DNA of 64,000 nt from Roseibium aggregatum IAM 12614 (GTDB lineage Bacteria; Pseudomonadota; Alphaproteobacteria; Rhizobiales; Stappiaceae): the NCBI RefSeq assembly GCF_000168975.1, contig NZ_AAUW01000013.1, positions 62,001 to 126,000 on the forward strand, given 5' to 3'. Shown piece by piece: positions 54,630 through 62,971 of the stretch. The notes below the pieces were generated by a model. The model was not told the DNA's origin. It saw nothing but the letters and a program-made list of their open reading frames with translations, and ran no database searches. Both the position numbers and the translations under genes were made by a program. Position 1 is the stretch's first letter; the number at the start of each line of letters is the position of its first letter.

Positions 54630-55511
54630 TTACCGGGTCGGGACCGGATGTTCGCCGCGGTAGTCATAGAAACCGCGTTGGGTCTTGCGGCCAAGCCACC
54701 CTGCTTCGACATATTTCACGAGAAGCGGGCATGGACGGTACTTGGTGTCGGCCAGACCTTCGTAGAGCACCTGCATGATCGAAAGGCAGGTGTCGAGGCC
54801 GATGAAATCGGCAAGCTGCAGCGGGCCCATCGGATGGTTGGCGCCAAGACGCATGGCCTTGTCGATGGAATCCACCGAACCGACGCCTTCATAGAGCGTA
54901 TAGATCGCTTCGTTGATCATCGGCAGCAAGATACGGTTGACCATGAAGGCCGGGAAATCCTCTGCCACGGCAATCTGCTTGCCGAGACGGACGCAGAAAC
55001 CTTTCGATGCTTCGAAGGTCTCGTCTTCCGTGGCAATGCCGCGCACCAGTTCGACCAGCTCCATGACCGGAACAGGGTTCATGAAATGGATGCCGATAAA
55101 GCGCTCCGGACGGTCGGTCGACGCGGCGAGGCGCGTGATCGAGATGGACGAGGTGTTGGTCGCCAGGATCGCTTCCGGCTTCAGGATCGGGCAAAGCTGC
55201 GAAAAGATCTTGCGTTTGACCTGCTCGTTCTCGACGGCAGATTCGATCACCAGGTCGGCATCGCGCAAAAGATCGAGGTCTTCGGCAGGCTTGATACGGT
55301 CCAGCGCTGCATTGCGCTCTTCCTCGGTGATCATCGACTTGGACACCTGGCGCGCCAGATTGCCGTTGATCGAAGCTAGGCCGGACTCGATCCGTTCCAT
55401 GGAGAGATCGCTCAATCCCACGTCGAAGCCCGCTAGTGCACAAACATGGGCAATCCCGCTGCCCATCTGACCAGCGCCGATTACGCCGACTTTCTTGATT
55501 TCGACTGCCAT
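54630..55511 (-). CDS. hbd: 3-hydroxybutyryl-CoA (3-hydroxyacyl-CoA) dehydrogenase
   Basis: 293 residues from the ATG at 55511; the frame continues upstream without family sequence. NAD-binding loop '[20 protein letters not shown]'; catalytic His in '[18 protein letters not shown]'; '[19 protein letters not shown]' and '[19 protein letters not shown]' in the C-terminal domain. It oxidises 3-hydroxybutyryl-CoA with NAD(P)+. It is grouped with etfA and etfB, as in many alphaproteobacteria. Confidence 0.94.
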   Translation of the reverse strand: MAVEIKKVGVIGAGQMGSGIAHVCALAGFDVGLSDLSMERIESGLASINGNLARQVSKSMITEEERNAALDRIKPAEDLDLLRDADLVIESAVENEQVKRKIFSQLCPILKPEAILATNTSSISITRLAASTDRPERFIGIHFMNPVPVMELVELVRGIATEDETFEASKGFCVRLGKQIAVAEDFPAFMVNRILLPMINEAIYTLYEGVGSVDSIDKAMRLGANHPMGPLQLADFIGLDTCLSIMQVLYEGLADTKYRPCPLLVKYVEAGWLGRKTQRGFYDYRGEHPVPTR

Positions 55512-55590
55512 CCTGAAAATCCGATCTCTTGAAAACATCCCGTTTGGACGGGTTGCGGCTATTTTTGGCAAGTCTTGCGCCGAACAGCAA

Positions 55591-55627
55591 GAACCCCGGA
55601 GCGAAAACTGTCATTCGCTCCGGGGTC
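55591..55627 (-). terminator. Hairpin between etfA and hbd
   Basis: ACCCCGGAGCGAA ... TTCGCTCCGGGGT forms a 13-bp stem with a 7-base loop (AACTGTC), about 23 bases beyond the etfA stop. The T tract that follows on the minus strand is short (TTCTTGC), so it may attenuate or protect the 3' end of etfBA mRNA more than fully terminate. Confidence 0.65.
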
Positions 55628-55649
55628 CGTGATCAATTTGCCGCAGGTC

Positions 55650-56582
55650 TTACTCGACGGCAGCCTTCAATTCCGGCAGGACGTCGAAGAGATCGGCGAC
55701 AAGGCCATAGTCCGCGACCTGGAAGATCGGGGCTTCCTCATCCTTGTTGATCGCGACGATCACCTTGGAATCCTTCATGCCGGCAAGATGCTGGATAGCA
55801 CCGGAAATGCCGCAGGCAATATAGAGATCCGGCGCAACCACCTTGCCGGTCTGTCCGACCTGCCAGTCGTTCGGAGCGTAGCCCGCGTCGACGGCGGCGC
55901 GCGATGCACCAACCGCTGCACCAAGCGCATCTGCCACCGGCATGATGACTTCCTGGAACTTCTCGGAAGACCCGAGCGCACGGCCACCGGAAATGATGAT
56001 CTTGGCAGATGTCAGTTCCGGACGGTCGGACTTGGACAGTTCCTCGCCAACGAACTCAGACAGACCCGAACCATCGGTGCCCGCAACGGTTTCAACAGCG
56101 GCGGAACCGCCAGCTTCGGCCGCAGCGAACGTGGACGTCCGCACGGTGATCACCTTCTTGGGATCGCCGGATTTTACGGTCTGGATCGCATTGCCAGCGT
56201 AGATCGGACGCTCGAAGGTCTCGGCGTCGATAACGGCGGTCACGTCGGAGATCTGCATCACGTCCAGCAGTGCTGCTACGCGCGGCAGGGTGTTCTTGCC
56301 GTTGGCGGTCGCCGGGGCGACGATGGCATCATAATCGCCTGCAAGACCGACGATCAGGTCGGCGGTCGGCTCGGCCAACTGGTGCTCCAGCGCATCGCTT
56401 TCAGCAAGCAGGACCTTGGCAACGCCGGAAAGCTTGGATGCAGCGTCGGCAACGCTTTGAACGCCCTTGCCGGCGACCAGGACATGGACGTCCGCACCAA
56501 GTGCGACGGCAGCCGTCAGGGCCTTTGCCGTGGCGTCGTTCAGTTCACCACCGGCATGTTCGGCCACAAGAAGTGTTGTCAT
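55650..56582 (-). CDS. etfA: Electron transfer flavoprotein alpha subunit
   Basis: 310 residues. The C-terminal FAD-binding signature is '[20 protein letters not shown]' followed by '[20 protein letters not shown]'. '[15 protein letters not shown]' near 200 marks the domain boundary. With EtfB it carries electrons from acyl-CoA dehydrogenases to ETF-ubiquinone oxidoreductase. It follows etfB after 23 bases. Confidence 0.95.
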   Translation of the reverse strand: MTTLLVAEHAGGELNDATAKALTAAVALGADVHVLVAGKGVQSVADAASKLSGVAKVLLAESDALEHQLAEPTADLIVGLAGDYDAIVAPATANGKNTLPRVAALLDVMQISDVTAVIDAETFERPIYAGNAIQTVKSGDPKKVITVRTSTFAAAEAGGSAAVETVAGTDGSGLSEFVGEELSKSDRPELTSAKIIISGGRALGSSEKFQEVIMPVADALGAAVGASRAAVDAGYAPNDWQVGQTGKVVAPDLYIACGISGAIQHLAGMKDSKVIVAINKDEEAPIFQVADYGLVADLFDVLPELKAAVE

Positions 56583-56605
56583 GTTTTATCCTCCTGCGAC
56601 GGGTC

Positions 56606-57355
56606 TTAAAGGACGCCGGCTTCGTTCTTGAGTTTGTCGACCAGCTCGGAAACCGAACCGACCTTGATGCCGGCCTGGCGCGATGCCGGCTCCGCGGTGC
56701 TGACAACGGTCAGCCGCGGCGCGGTGTCGACACCGAAATCGGCCGGGGTCTTCTCGTCGATCGGCTTCTTCTTCGCCTTCATGATGTTCGGCAGGGACGC
56801 ATAGCGCGGCTCGTTGAGGCGCAGGTCCGTCGTCACGATGGCTGGCAGCTTCAGCTTGATGGTCTGCAGGCCGCCGTCGACTTCGCGGGTGACATCGACA
56901 GTACCGTCTCCCAGATCGACCTTGGAGGCAAAGGTGCCCTGGCTCCAGCCGAGGAGGGCTGCCAGCATCTGGCCGGTCTGGTTGCAGTCATCGTCAATGG
57001 CCTGCTTGCCAAGGATCACAAGACCCGGCTCTTCGGCTTCGACAATGGCTTTCAGGATCTTCGCGACCGCCAGCGGTTCGGTGGTATCGTCGGTTTTCAC
57101 CAGAATGCCGCGGTCGGCGCCCATGGCAAGGCCGGTGCGCAGCGTTTCGGTGGCCTGCTGCGGGCCGACGGACACGACGATCACTTCGCTCGCCTTGCCT
57201 GCTTCCTTCAGCCGCAGGGCTTCTTCGACGGAGATTTCGTCAAAGGGGTTCATGGACATCTTGACGTTGGCAAGATCGACGCCAGAACCATCCGCCTTCA
57301 CACGGACCTTCACGTTGTAATCGATGACCCGTTTTACGGGTACGAGGATCTTCAT
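56606..57355 (-). CDS. etfB: Electron transfer flavoprotein beta subunit
   Basis: 249 residues. '[20 protein letters not shown]' is the conserved start; '[18 protein letters not shown]' and '[20 protein letters not shown]' bind AMP and contact dehydrogenases; the recognition loop follows in '[20 protein letters not shown]'. Partner of EtfA. First gene of etfB-etfA, with hbd and the acyl-CoA ligase following. Confidence 0.95.
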   Translation of the reverse strand: MKILVPVKRVIDYNVKVRVKADGSGVDLANVKMSMNPFDEISVEEALRLKEAGKASEVIVVSVGPQQATETLRTGLAMGADRGILVKTDDTTEPLAVAKILKAIVEAEEPGLVILGKQAIDDDCNQTGQMLAALLGWSQGTFASKVDLGDGTVDVTREVDGGLQTIKLKLPAIVTTDLRLNEPRYASLPNIMKAKKKPIDEKTPADFGVDTAPRLTVVSTAEPASRQAGIKVGSVSELVDKLKNEAGVL

Positions 57356-57605
57356 TTGGTCTCAACCTCTTGCTGGGCCGGCTTTCACCGCACCGCATTC
57401 TCCGGCTCCCTGCCGCCTTGACGCTAGGTTACAAACGGCAGAATTGAGCCAATCGTGGCGCATGGCGGGGGACGGTACTGACCGACACGGCACCTGTCAA
57501 TTGCGGTAAAAGGTTTAAGGCGGCAAATTGCCGGGCTTGGAAAAACATGCGTCGCAATGTGGATAGTTCGGCAACGCAGCAAAGCCGGGAAAATCAGGGT
57601 TGCGG

Positions 57606-57643
57606 GCAAAAAAACCGCGCGTCCCGTTGCCGGAAACGCGCGG
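57606..57643 (-). terminator. Rho-independent terminator after the sigma/anti-sigma operon
   Basis: On the minus strand CCGCGCGT-TTCCGGCAACGGG-ACGCGCGG is followed by TTTTTTTTGCC. It lies about 30 bases beyond the anti-sigma stop codon. Confidence 0.85.
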
Positions 57644-57675
57644 TGAGCTGTCGAATGTTTTTGACCCGCCTCCGA

Positions 57676-58374
57676 TCAGATGCCGGGGGTCTGTGGCGAG
57701 AACTTGTCCGAAACCGGCTCGGCGAAAACCGTCACCCAGGTGCCGTTCTCATCCCGGCAGGCCGTTCCGCGAATGGCGAGATCCAGCTTGCTGAATGTCG
57801 TCTGCCTAAGATACTGGCGGCACCAGTGCCCGCTTTTGCTGCGATAGGTCTTGATCGGCGTCAGAACTTCCGTCCAGTCGCCTTCCTGACCGACGAACAC
57901 GGGTTCGCCGCTAACCTTCGTTTCCAGGGCTTCCTGAACGGTCTGCGCCAGCAGAACCCGCTCGGTTTCCATATGCGCGGCAAGCGAAGACACCGCGTTG
58001 TCCATCCGCGTCTGCATCCAGTAAGTGGTGAAGGCGAAGGTGCCGGCAACCATCACCAGTGCTGCCGCAATCTGGATCATGACGCCTGTCCAGGAAATGT
58101 GCGCATGGTGACGCACAGGCGCCTCGCGCTTGGCGAATTCCCTGTCGATGAGCGCCTCGAACCGTGCCATCGATTCGTCCGGCACGGGCGCGGCAACAGC
58201 AGTCTGCAGGAGCGTGTTGTCCTTCGACATCTGCTCCAGAAGTTCCTGCCCGCTGGCGGTCGCCTCAATCCGGCGAAGCAGCGCCGCACGCTCGTCTTCC
58301 GAACCTTCCGCATCCAGGATCTTGCCGATATCCTTGGCAAGCAGGACCTGTTCGCGCTTTTCGTCAAATGTCAT
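57676..58374 (-). CDS. Anti-sigma factor with a periplasmic surface-antigen-like domain
   Basis: 232 residues. The ATG at 58374 overlaps the sigma stop (TGATG), so translation is coupled. Residues 1-90 are cytoplasmic and helical, the place for sigma binding; no zinc-finger (HxxxCxxC) motif is visible. One membrane segment spans about 95-117. The periplasmic part (118-232) has a helical stalk, then a module with two Cys 21 residues apart ('CRQYLRQ' and 'RGTACRDENGTWV'). The same spacing and wording occur in the lipoprotein at 59879-60289. This resembles the 17-kDa surface-antigen fold (PF16998-like), an unusual sensor for an anti-sigma factor. Confidence 0.78.
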   Translation of the reverse strand: MTFDEKREQVLLAKDIGKILDAEGSEDERAALLRRIEATASGQELLEQMSKDNTLLQTAVAAPVPDESMARFEALIDREFAKREAPVRHHAHISWTGVMIQIAAALVMVAGTFAFTTYWMQTRMDNAVSSLAAHMETERVLLAQTVQEALETKVSGEPVFVGQEGDWTEVLTPIKTYRSKSGHWCRQYLRQTTFSKLDLAIRGTACRDENGTWVTVFAEPVSDKFSPQTPGI

Positions 58375-58913
58375 CACACACCCCCTGGCATGCTGCGCAG
58401 CCTGACCCCTTGCGGGGCGTCGTTCGTGTCCAGCCACTCACGCAGTTTGAGCCTTGCGCGGGCAAGCCGGCTGGTTACGGTTCCGATCGGAACACCGAGT
58501 TCATCCGCCACATCCTTGTAGCTTCTGCCTTCGACGGCGATTTTCAGAAGAACCTCACGGTTGTCTTCATCCAGTTCGCCGATGAAATCCTGAACCTTCT
58601 GAAGTTCCAGGCTGCTCGCGGCGGCTTTCGCACCATCGTAGCTTTCCTCGAAATCCAGCATGGCAAGGTCGAACAATCTGGCCCGGTTTGCCGTGTCGCG
58701 AACCGAATTGAAGTAAAGGTTCTGCAAAATCCGGAACATCCAGCTATCAAGCCGGGTTGCCGGATCGAACTGATCGAGCGAGCGGATCGCACGTTCACAT
58801 GTCATCTGCACCAGATCGTCTGCCTGATCCGGATTCCGGCACAGCCTTAAAGCAAAACTCCTCAGCTTCGGGAGCAGACGGATCATCTCCGTCTTTAACG
58901 TATCTTCAGGCAA
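58374..58913 (-). CDS. ECF-family RNA polymerase sigma factor
   Basis: 179 residues. Region 2: 'QADDLVQMTCERAIRSLDQF' and 'RLDSWMFRILQNLYFNSVRD', which bind core polymerase and melt the -10. Region 4: 'YKDVADELGVPIGTVTSRLA' with the helix-turn-helix that reads the -35. The two domains are joined by a ~30-residue linker ending 'QKVQDFIGELDEDNREVL'. It is co-transcribed with the anti-sigma factor and divergent from a Ser/Gly-rich protein and lipoprotein, its likely targets. It does not have the EcfG/PhyR layout. Confidence 0.92.
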   Translation of the reverse strand: MPEDTLKTEMIRLLPKLRSFALRLCRNPDQADDLVQMTCERAIRSLDQFDPATRLDSWMFRILQNLYFNSVRDTANRARLFDLAMLDFEESYDGAKAAASSLELQKVQDFIGELDEDNREVLLKIAVEGRSYKDVADELGVPIGTVTSRLARARLKLREWLDTNDAPQGVRLRSMPGGV

Positions 58914-59092
58914 GGAGTTCTCCGCAAAACCGCTCTCAGCGAGACAACACCTGAGGAGAGCTTTTGATCCCGGCTTTTTTTAGACTATCTTCGGGAAGAA
59001 CGAAGATTGCCCGGGTGTTGTGCATGCAAAGGTCGTAAAACCGCTCTCGACGACCGCAATAGGCCTCTGATTACAAGTTGAAACCGCAAACG
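58914..59092. promoter_or_regulatory. Divergent control region of the sigma operon and the surface-protein genes
   Basis: Holds three notable patterns: a 12-base direct repeat AAAACCGCTCTC (58926-58937 and 59037-59048); an inverted pair ACAACACC (58944-58951) / GGTGTTGT (59014-59021); and a small palindrome ATCTTCG / CGAAGAT (58987-58993 and 59001-59007). The direct repeat is placed so that each copy could serve one of the two divergent genes, though both point the same way. I could not identify a definite -35/-10 pair by eye. Confidence 0.5.
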
Positions 59093-59857
59093 ATGAAACG
59101 CGCCCGCCAGATTACATTGCAAGACCGCCTCTCTGCGATGTTTCGCATGCTGCCGGGTGTTGCAGCTGCGGCAATGGTGTTCTCTTCTGTCTACTTCAGC
59201 CCCTTGATCGACATGAAGGACAGCATTGCCGCAGCCGCAGATTCGCATGGTGATCGCGGCAGTCGCAGCGAACGGTCAAGCCGGAGCGAGCGAAGAGATC
59301 GCGACAGCCGCAGTGACCGCGGCGAAAGCCGGGACCAGCCAGATCGCGGCGGTGGCGAGTCAGGTAGCAGTGGTGGCACTTCTGGTGGCGGCAGTTCTTC
59401 TGGCGGCGATGGTGGCAGCAGCAGCAACTCTGGCGGCGGCGGCGGCAGCAAGACAGGCGGCGGCGATAGCGGCGGCGGCAAGTCAGGTGGTGGCAGCAAC
59501 GGCGAAAGCAAGAGTTCCGGTGGGAACAGCTCCAACAGCTCCAGCTCTGGCGGCAACAGATCAGGCAGTAACAATTCCGGCAGCAGAAGCAGCTCCGGCC
59601 GTAGCGACGATTCCTCTTCCTCCAGGTCTTCGTCCAACCGCTCGGAAGCGAGCGGCTCTATCTCTTCAGTGTCCGCATCATCCTCGAACGGCTCGAGCAA
59701 TCGATCTTCCGGCCGTTCTGCCACAGAAAAGCCCGTTTCAGGCGGTTTTTTAGGTAGCATCTTTAGCGGAAGCCAGTTTAGTGGTGACAGTGAGCCTTCA
59801 GGTGGATCCCTCAGCAGGAGCGAGGAACGGGAGGCAATCTCGAACGGCTGGCAATAG
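59093..59857 (+). CDS. Exported or membrane-anchored Ser/Gly-rich low-complexity protein
   Basis: 254 residues from the ATG at 59093; an in-frame ATG at 59078 is possible. A hydrophobic segment (about 19-40, 'MLPGVAAAAMVFSSVYFSPL') is a signal or anchor. Then comes a basic/acidic Arg-Ser-Asp stretch (about 50-85), followed by about 120 residues almost wholly Gly, Ser and Asn. It ends in a short non-repetitive tail ('GGFLGSIFSGSQFSGDSEP', 'EEREAISNGWQ'). No domain recognised. The composition fits a flexible surface or cell-wall-spanning protein. Two long open frames on other frames here are side effects of the GGC/AGC repeats. It lies 21 bases ahead of the lipoprotein gene. Confidence 0.68.
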   Translation: MKRARQITLQDRLSAMFRMLPGVAAAAMVFSSVYFSPLIDMKDSIAAAADSHGDRGSRSERSSRSERRDRDSRSDRGESRDQPDRGGGESGSSGGTSGGGSSSGGDGGSSSNSGGGGGSKTGGGDSGGGKSGGGSNGESKSSGGNSSNSSSSGGNRSGSNNSGSRSSSGRSDDSSSSRSSSNRSEASGSISSVSASSSNGSSNRSSGRSATEKPVSGGFLGSIFSGSQFSGDSEPSGGSLSRSEEREAISNGWQ

Positions 59858-59878
59858 ATCCAAGAGGCGGGGTCGAAT

Positions 59879-60289
59879 TTGATTTTTTTGGGGGGCCACG
59901 TCCCGAGAGGGGCGATTTTTCTGTTTTTTATCGCAAATCTCATAGCAGGCTGTTCATTGGTAACGCCGCAAGACACGTTTGGTTCTCTCCTTGAACCGAC
60001 GCCGGTGTCGGTGGGCAAACCAGCATCCAAGTTGATGGCATCCGACAAATACCGGGCAGAAAGGACGCTTCAAGCCGCACTGGAAAAATCGGTTTCCGGG
60101 AATGCTCGAAGCTGGAAAAACCCGTCAAGCGGCGCAAGTGGCACCGCCACGCCCCTGAAGACCTGGAAAAACAATTCGGGAGACTTCTGCCGTTCCTACC
60201 GGGAACGGATCAAACTGGCTGACGGCAACACCATCAGCCGTAGGGGTGTCGCGTGCCGCACCGGCAATGCCGTCTGGAAAGCAGCCTAG
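59879..60289 (+). CDS. Lipoprotein with a surface-antigen-like C-terminal module
   Basis: 136 residues, apparently starting at TTG 59879 (GAGG about ten bases ahead). A lipoprotein signal ends at 'LIAGCS' (lipidated Cys about residue 25). The C-terminal part 'ATPLKTWKNNSGDFCRSYRE' plus 'RRGVACRTGNAVWK' shows two Cys 22 residues apart and a Trp ending, matching the periplasmic end of the anti-sigma factor at 57676-58374. The pattern resembles the 17-kDa surface antigen family of alphaproteobacteria. It is likely outer-membrane attached and is co-transcribed with the Ser/Gly-rich gene. Confidence 0.72.
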   Translation: MIFLGGHVPRGAIFLFFIANLIAGCSLVTPQDTFGSLLEPTPVSVGKPASKLMASDKYRAERTLQAALEKSVSGNARSWKNPSSGASGTATPLKTWKNNSGDFCRSYRERIKLADGNTISRRGVACRTGNAVWKAA

Positions 60290-60445
60290 ACGTCGAGCAT
60301 CAGCCAGCCCTGGCTGATCCGGGCTACCTTTAAGGCGCCTTGAACGAACGTGCTTTTTCAATCCAACTGTAATTCGGTCGGAGCTCTCGCGGTCTTGCAA
60401 AAGCTGCCCGCAAGGTCCGGCCGGTTTCGCCAGCGCAGTCCCACC

Positions 60446-61138
60446 TTAGAAAGTAGGCCGGTCGAACAGGGAAACACCCCTGCGCCGGAAAAAAACGATC
60501 AGCAACGCTCCGGCCACCATGCCGCCGATGTGCGCGATCCAGGCGATATCGCTGTCGGACGCAATCACCGCGTTGACGATCTGATAGACGATCCAGCCAC
60601 CCAGCAGCCAGACCGCGGACAGACGCAAGGGTATCCGGCCGAGTGCCAGCACCCAGACCTTCACACGCGGATGCAGCATCAGATAGGCGGCGACCACGCC
60701 TGAAACGGCGCCGGACGCCCCGATCAGCGGCACGTCCGAATTCACGTCGAGCGAGGCATAGGCCAGCCCGCCGGCGATGGCGCACAGCAGATAGAAAAGG
60801 AGATACCGAAGATGCCCCACGGCATCCTCGACATTGTCGCCGAACACCCACAGGAACAGCATGTTGCCGATAAGATGCATGAAGCTGCCGTGCAGAAACG
60901 AATAGGTGACCACCGACATCCAGTCCGGCAGCACCTGCAGCTCCGGCGACAGATCCCTGATGTCGAACAGAACGACCGGTATCAGCCCGAAGGAGTAGGA
61001 AGAGGCGGCCACGGCCTGCTGCGAGCCTGCTCCCTGATACAAGAGGAAGATCAGGATATTGGCCGCAATCAGGCTGAGGTTCACGTAAGGACGGGGTACA
61101 TGTACCAGCCGGTTCTGATCGTGCAGGGGAAGGAACAT
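60446..61138 (-). CDS. Rhomboid-family intramembrane serine protease
   Basis: 230 residues with six to seven membrane segments. 'VVTYSFLHGSFMHLIGNMLF' contains the conserved loop-1 His/Asn; the catalytic Ser is in 'LIGASGAVSGVVAAYLML' (GxSG) and the catalytic His in 'IAWIAHIGGMVAGALL'. It cleaves membrane proteins within the bilayer; substrates are unknown. It lies 35 bases after the cobalamin adenosyltransferase gene on the same strand. A palindrome ATCAGCCA/CTGGCTGAT (about 60300-60320) lies beyond its 3' end. Confidence 0.92.
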   Translation of the reverse strand: MFLPLHDQNRLVHVPRPYVNLSLIAANILIFLLYQGAGSQQAVAASSYSFGLIPVVLFDIRDLSPELQVLPDWMSVVTYSFLHGSFMHLIGNMLFLWVFGDNVEDAVGHLRYLLFYLLCAIAGGLAYASLDVNSDVPLIGASGAVSGVVAAYLMLHPRVKVWVLALGRIPLRLSAVWLLGGWIVYQIVNAVIASDSDIAWIAHIGGMVAGALLIVFFRRRGVSLFDRPTF

Positions 61139-61173
61139 TCAGCACCACGCCTCCGGCAAGGGGAAGAACCGAT

Positions 61174-61749
61174 CTAGCGGTTTTTCCCGGGCACCCACAG
61201 AACGTCCTGCTCGCCCTTGTCGTTCAGGTAGCGCGAGGCGACGAAGAAATAGTCCGACAGGCGGTTCATGTAGCGCACGGCGGCCGGATTGATCTTTTCG
61301 CGCGCCGCCAGTTCCACCATCAGCCGTTCCGCCCGCCGCGAGACGGTGCGCGCAAGATGCAGATGAGCGGCCGCAGGGCTGCCGCCGGGCAGCACGAAGG
61401 AACGCAACGGCTTGAGCTCCGCGTTGAGAACGTCAATCGCCTGTTCGATGGCCGTAACCTGGGCATCGGTGATCCGGAGCGGCTCATACCCCAGATCCTC
61501 GTCCGTTTCCGGTGTCGCGAGATCGGCCCCCAGATCGAACAGGTCGTTCTGGATCCTGCCAAGCACCTGATCGACGTCCGGATCCGCCTGCCCGGTGTGA
61601 AGGCGGATCAGTCCGACCACGGAATTGGTCTCGTCGACAGTGCCGTAAGCCTCGATCCTGAGATCGCTTTTCAGACGCCGCTCGCCTGAGCCGAGCGCTG
61701 TCGTGCCGTCGTCGCCCGTCTTCGTGTAGATCTTGTTCAGAACAACCAT
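61174..61749 (-). CDS. PduO-type cob(I)yrinic acid a,c-diamide / cobalamin adenosyltransferase
   Basis: 191 residues. The ATP-binding N-terminus is 'IYTKTGDDGTTALGSGERRL', followed by 'RIEAYGTVDETNSVVGLI' and 'RTVSRRAERLMVELA', the conserved helices of the PduO trimer. It transfers adenosyl from ATP to cob(I)alamin, making coenzyme B12 for mutases. In several Rhizobiales, as I recall, a homologue lies directly upstream of etfB-etfA-hbd. Here about 3.8 kb separates them. Confidence 0.92.
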   Translation of the reverse strand: MVVLNKIYTKTGDDGTTALGSGERRLKSDLRIEAYGTVDETNSVVGLIRLHTGQADPDVDQVLGRIQNDLFDLGADLATPETDEDLGYEPLRITDAQVTAIEQAIDVLNAELKPLRSFVLPGGSPAAAHLHLARTVSRRAERLMVELAAREKINPAAVRYMNRLSDYFFVASRYLNDKGEQDVLWVPGKNR

Positions 61750-61802
61750 TGTGTCCCTGTCCCTCCAGTATGATCCGGTTGTTTTGGCTTGGGGTGTGGA
61801 CC

Positions 61803-62000
61803 CTAGTGGCCGGTTCCGAAAAAGTAGAGACCGCCCATCACCAGCACAATCACCAGAAACTGAAGGCCGACACGCCAGCGCATCAGAAGCTGCGAGCGAT
61901 TGGCCGATCCCTGCCGGAACATGTTCCAGATGCCGAGCAGCAGCACCAGGGCAACTGCGGCCATGCCTACGGGGATGAGAAAATTAATCAGATCTGCCAT
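61803..62000 (-). CDS. HIG1-domain twin-transmembrane protein
   Basis: 65 residues with two hydrophobic helices (about 5-28 and 44-62) joined by a basic loop 'GSANRSQLLMRWRVGLQF'. The 'LLMRWRVGLQFLVIV' stretch is the HIG1 signature (compare Rcf1/HIGD, which associate with cytochrome oxidase). Bacterial members are likely inner-membrane respiratory accessory proteins. It precedes the adenosyltransferase gene by 53 bases. Confidence 0.8.
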   Translation of the reverse strand: MADLINFLIPVGMAAVALVLLLGIWNMFRQGSANRSQLLMRWRVGLQFLVIVLVMGGLYFFGTGH

Positions 62001-62052
62001 TTCGTGTTCCTTGTTTCACCGCTGTCCGGCGCACTCACCGGTCGGCAGGCAG

Positions 62053-62928
62053 CTATTCCTCACCGTCTGCGGCCCAGATGCAGAACCGGTCCAGCAGGCC
62101 AACCGGCAACACCCTTCTGGCCACCGCCATGACGGTGGTGGGAATTGTGACATGATAGCGCGCCTTCGGCCGTTTTGCTTCCACCGCATGAACCAGCCGT
62201 TTGACAACGGCCTCCGGTTGCAGCTTGAACGGCCCGGGCTCACCCGCTTCCATCCGGATGCGGCGCTTCTCGTAGACCTTACGATAATGCGACGCCTGCA
62301 GACCATCCTCGCCGATCCAGCGATCAAAATTCGCCAGCGCGTTTTGTGTGAACCTAGTATCGATCGGTCCCGGCTCGATCAGGCTGACATGAACCCCAGT
62401 CCCCTTCAACTCCTGCCGAAGCGTGTCGGAATAGCCTTCGAGCGCGAATTTGGAAGCCGTATAGGCGCCGCGGTACTTGAGCGCCACCAGACCCAGCACG
62501 GACGAACACTGAACGATCCGGCCGAACCTGTTGGCGCGCATGGCGGGCACCAGTCGGCGCGTAAGATCGTGCCAGCCAATGAAATTTGCCTCGAAAAGCG
62601 ACCTCATTGCCTCCGTCGGCAGGTCTTCCAAAGCTCCGGGAACCGCATAGGCACCATTGTTGAACACAGCGCTCAGCTCGCCGTCCGTCCGTTGCAAAAC
62701 CTCGCCCGCGGTCGCCTCGATGCTGGCGGCGTCTTCATAGTCCAGGCGGAAGGTTTCGAATCCAAGATCGCTCAACAGGTCGATGTCGGCCTGCCTCCGG
62801 GCCGTTGCAAACACGCGCCAGTTACGGCCGCGCATGATATGAGCTGCGCACAGACCAATGCCGGAGGAACACCCCGTAATCAATATCGACCGGTAGGCGG
62901 AAAAACTCTCCGGATTGGCAATCATCAA
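62053..62928 (-). CDS. Short-chain dehydrogenase/reductase
   Basis: 291 residues. NAD(P)-binding loop 'ILITGCSSGIGLCAAHI', 'AVFNNGAYAVPGA' (NNAG-like), catalytic Ser in 'IVQCSSVLGLVALKYRGAY' and Tyr/Lys in 'YTASKFALEGYSD'. The family oxidises or reduces hydroxyl or keto groups. The C-terminal 40 residues are hydrophobic and may touch the membrane. The substrate is not indicated. Confidence 0.9.
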   Translation of the reverse strand: MMIANPESFSAYRSILITGCSSGIGLCAAHIMRGRNWRVFATARRQADIDLLSDLGFETFRLDYEDAASIEATAGEVLQRTDGELSAVFNNGAYAVPGALEDLPTEAMRSLFEANFIGWHDLTRRLVPAMRANRFGRIVQCSSVLGLVALKYRGAYTASKFALEGYSDTLRQELKGTGVHVSLIEPGPIDTRFTQNALANFDRWIGEDGLQASHYRKVYEKRRIRMEAGEPGPFKLQPEAVVKRLVHAVEAKRPKARYHVTIPTTVMAVARRVLPVGLLDRFCIWAADGEE

Positions 62929-62971
62929 ACGGTAATCCTGCGGAGTGTGAGACGATCCGAATCCACTCCTA

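Noticed and set aside
53100..55379. 759-codon plus-strand frame opposite the acyl-CoA ligase and hbd genes
   Set aside because: Spans two antisense genes with intact catalytic motifs; Arg/Gln/His-rich composition typical of shadows.
59191..60048. Pro/Leu-rich minus-strand frame and Ala-rich plus-strand frame over the Ser/Gly-rich gene
   Set aside because: Both are produced by the GGC/AGC repeats. Only the Ser/Gly frame has a plausible start with a hydrophobic export segment and sits in step with the lipoprotein gene.
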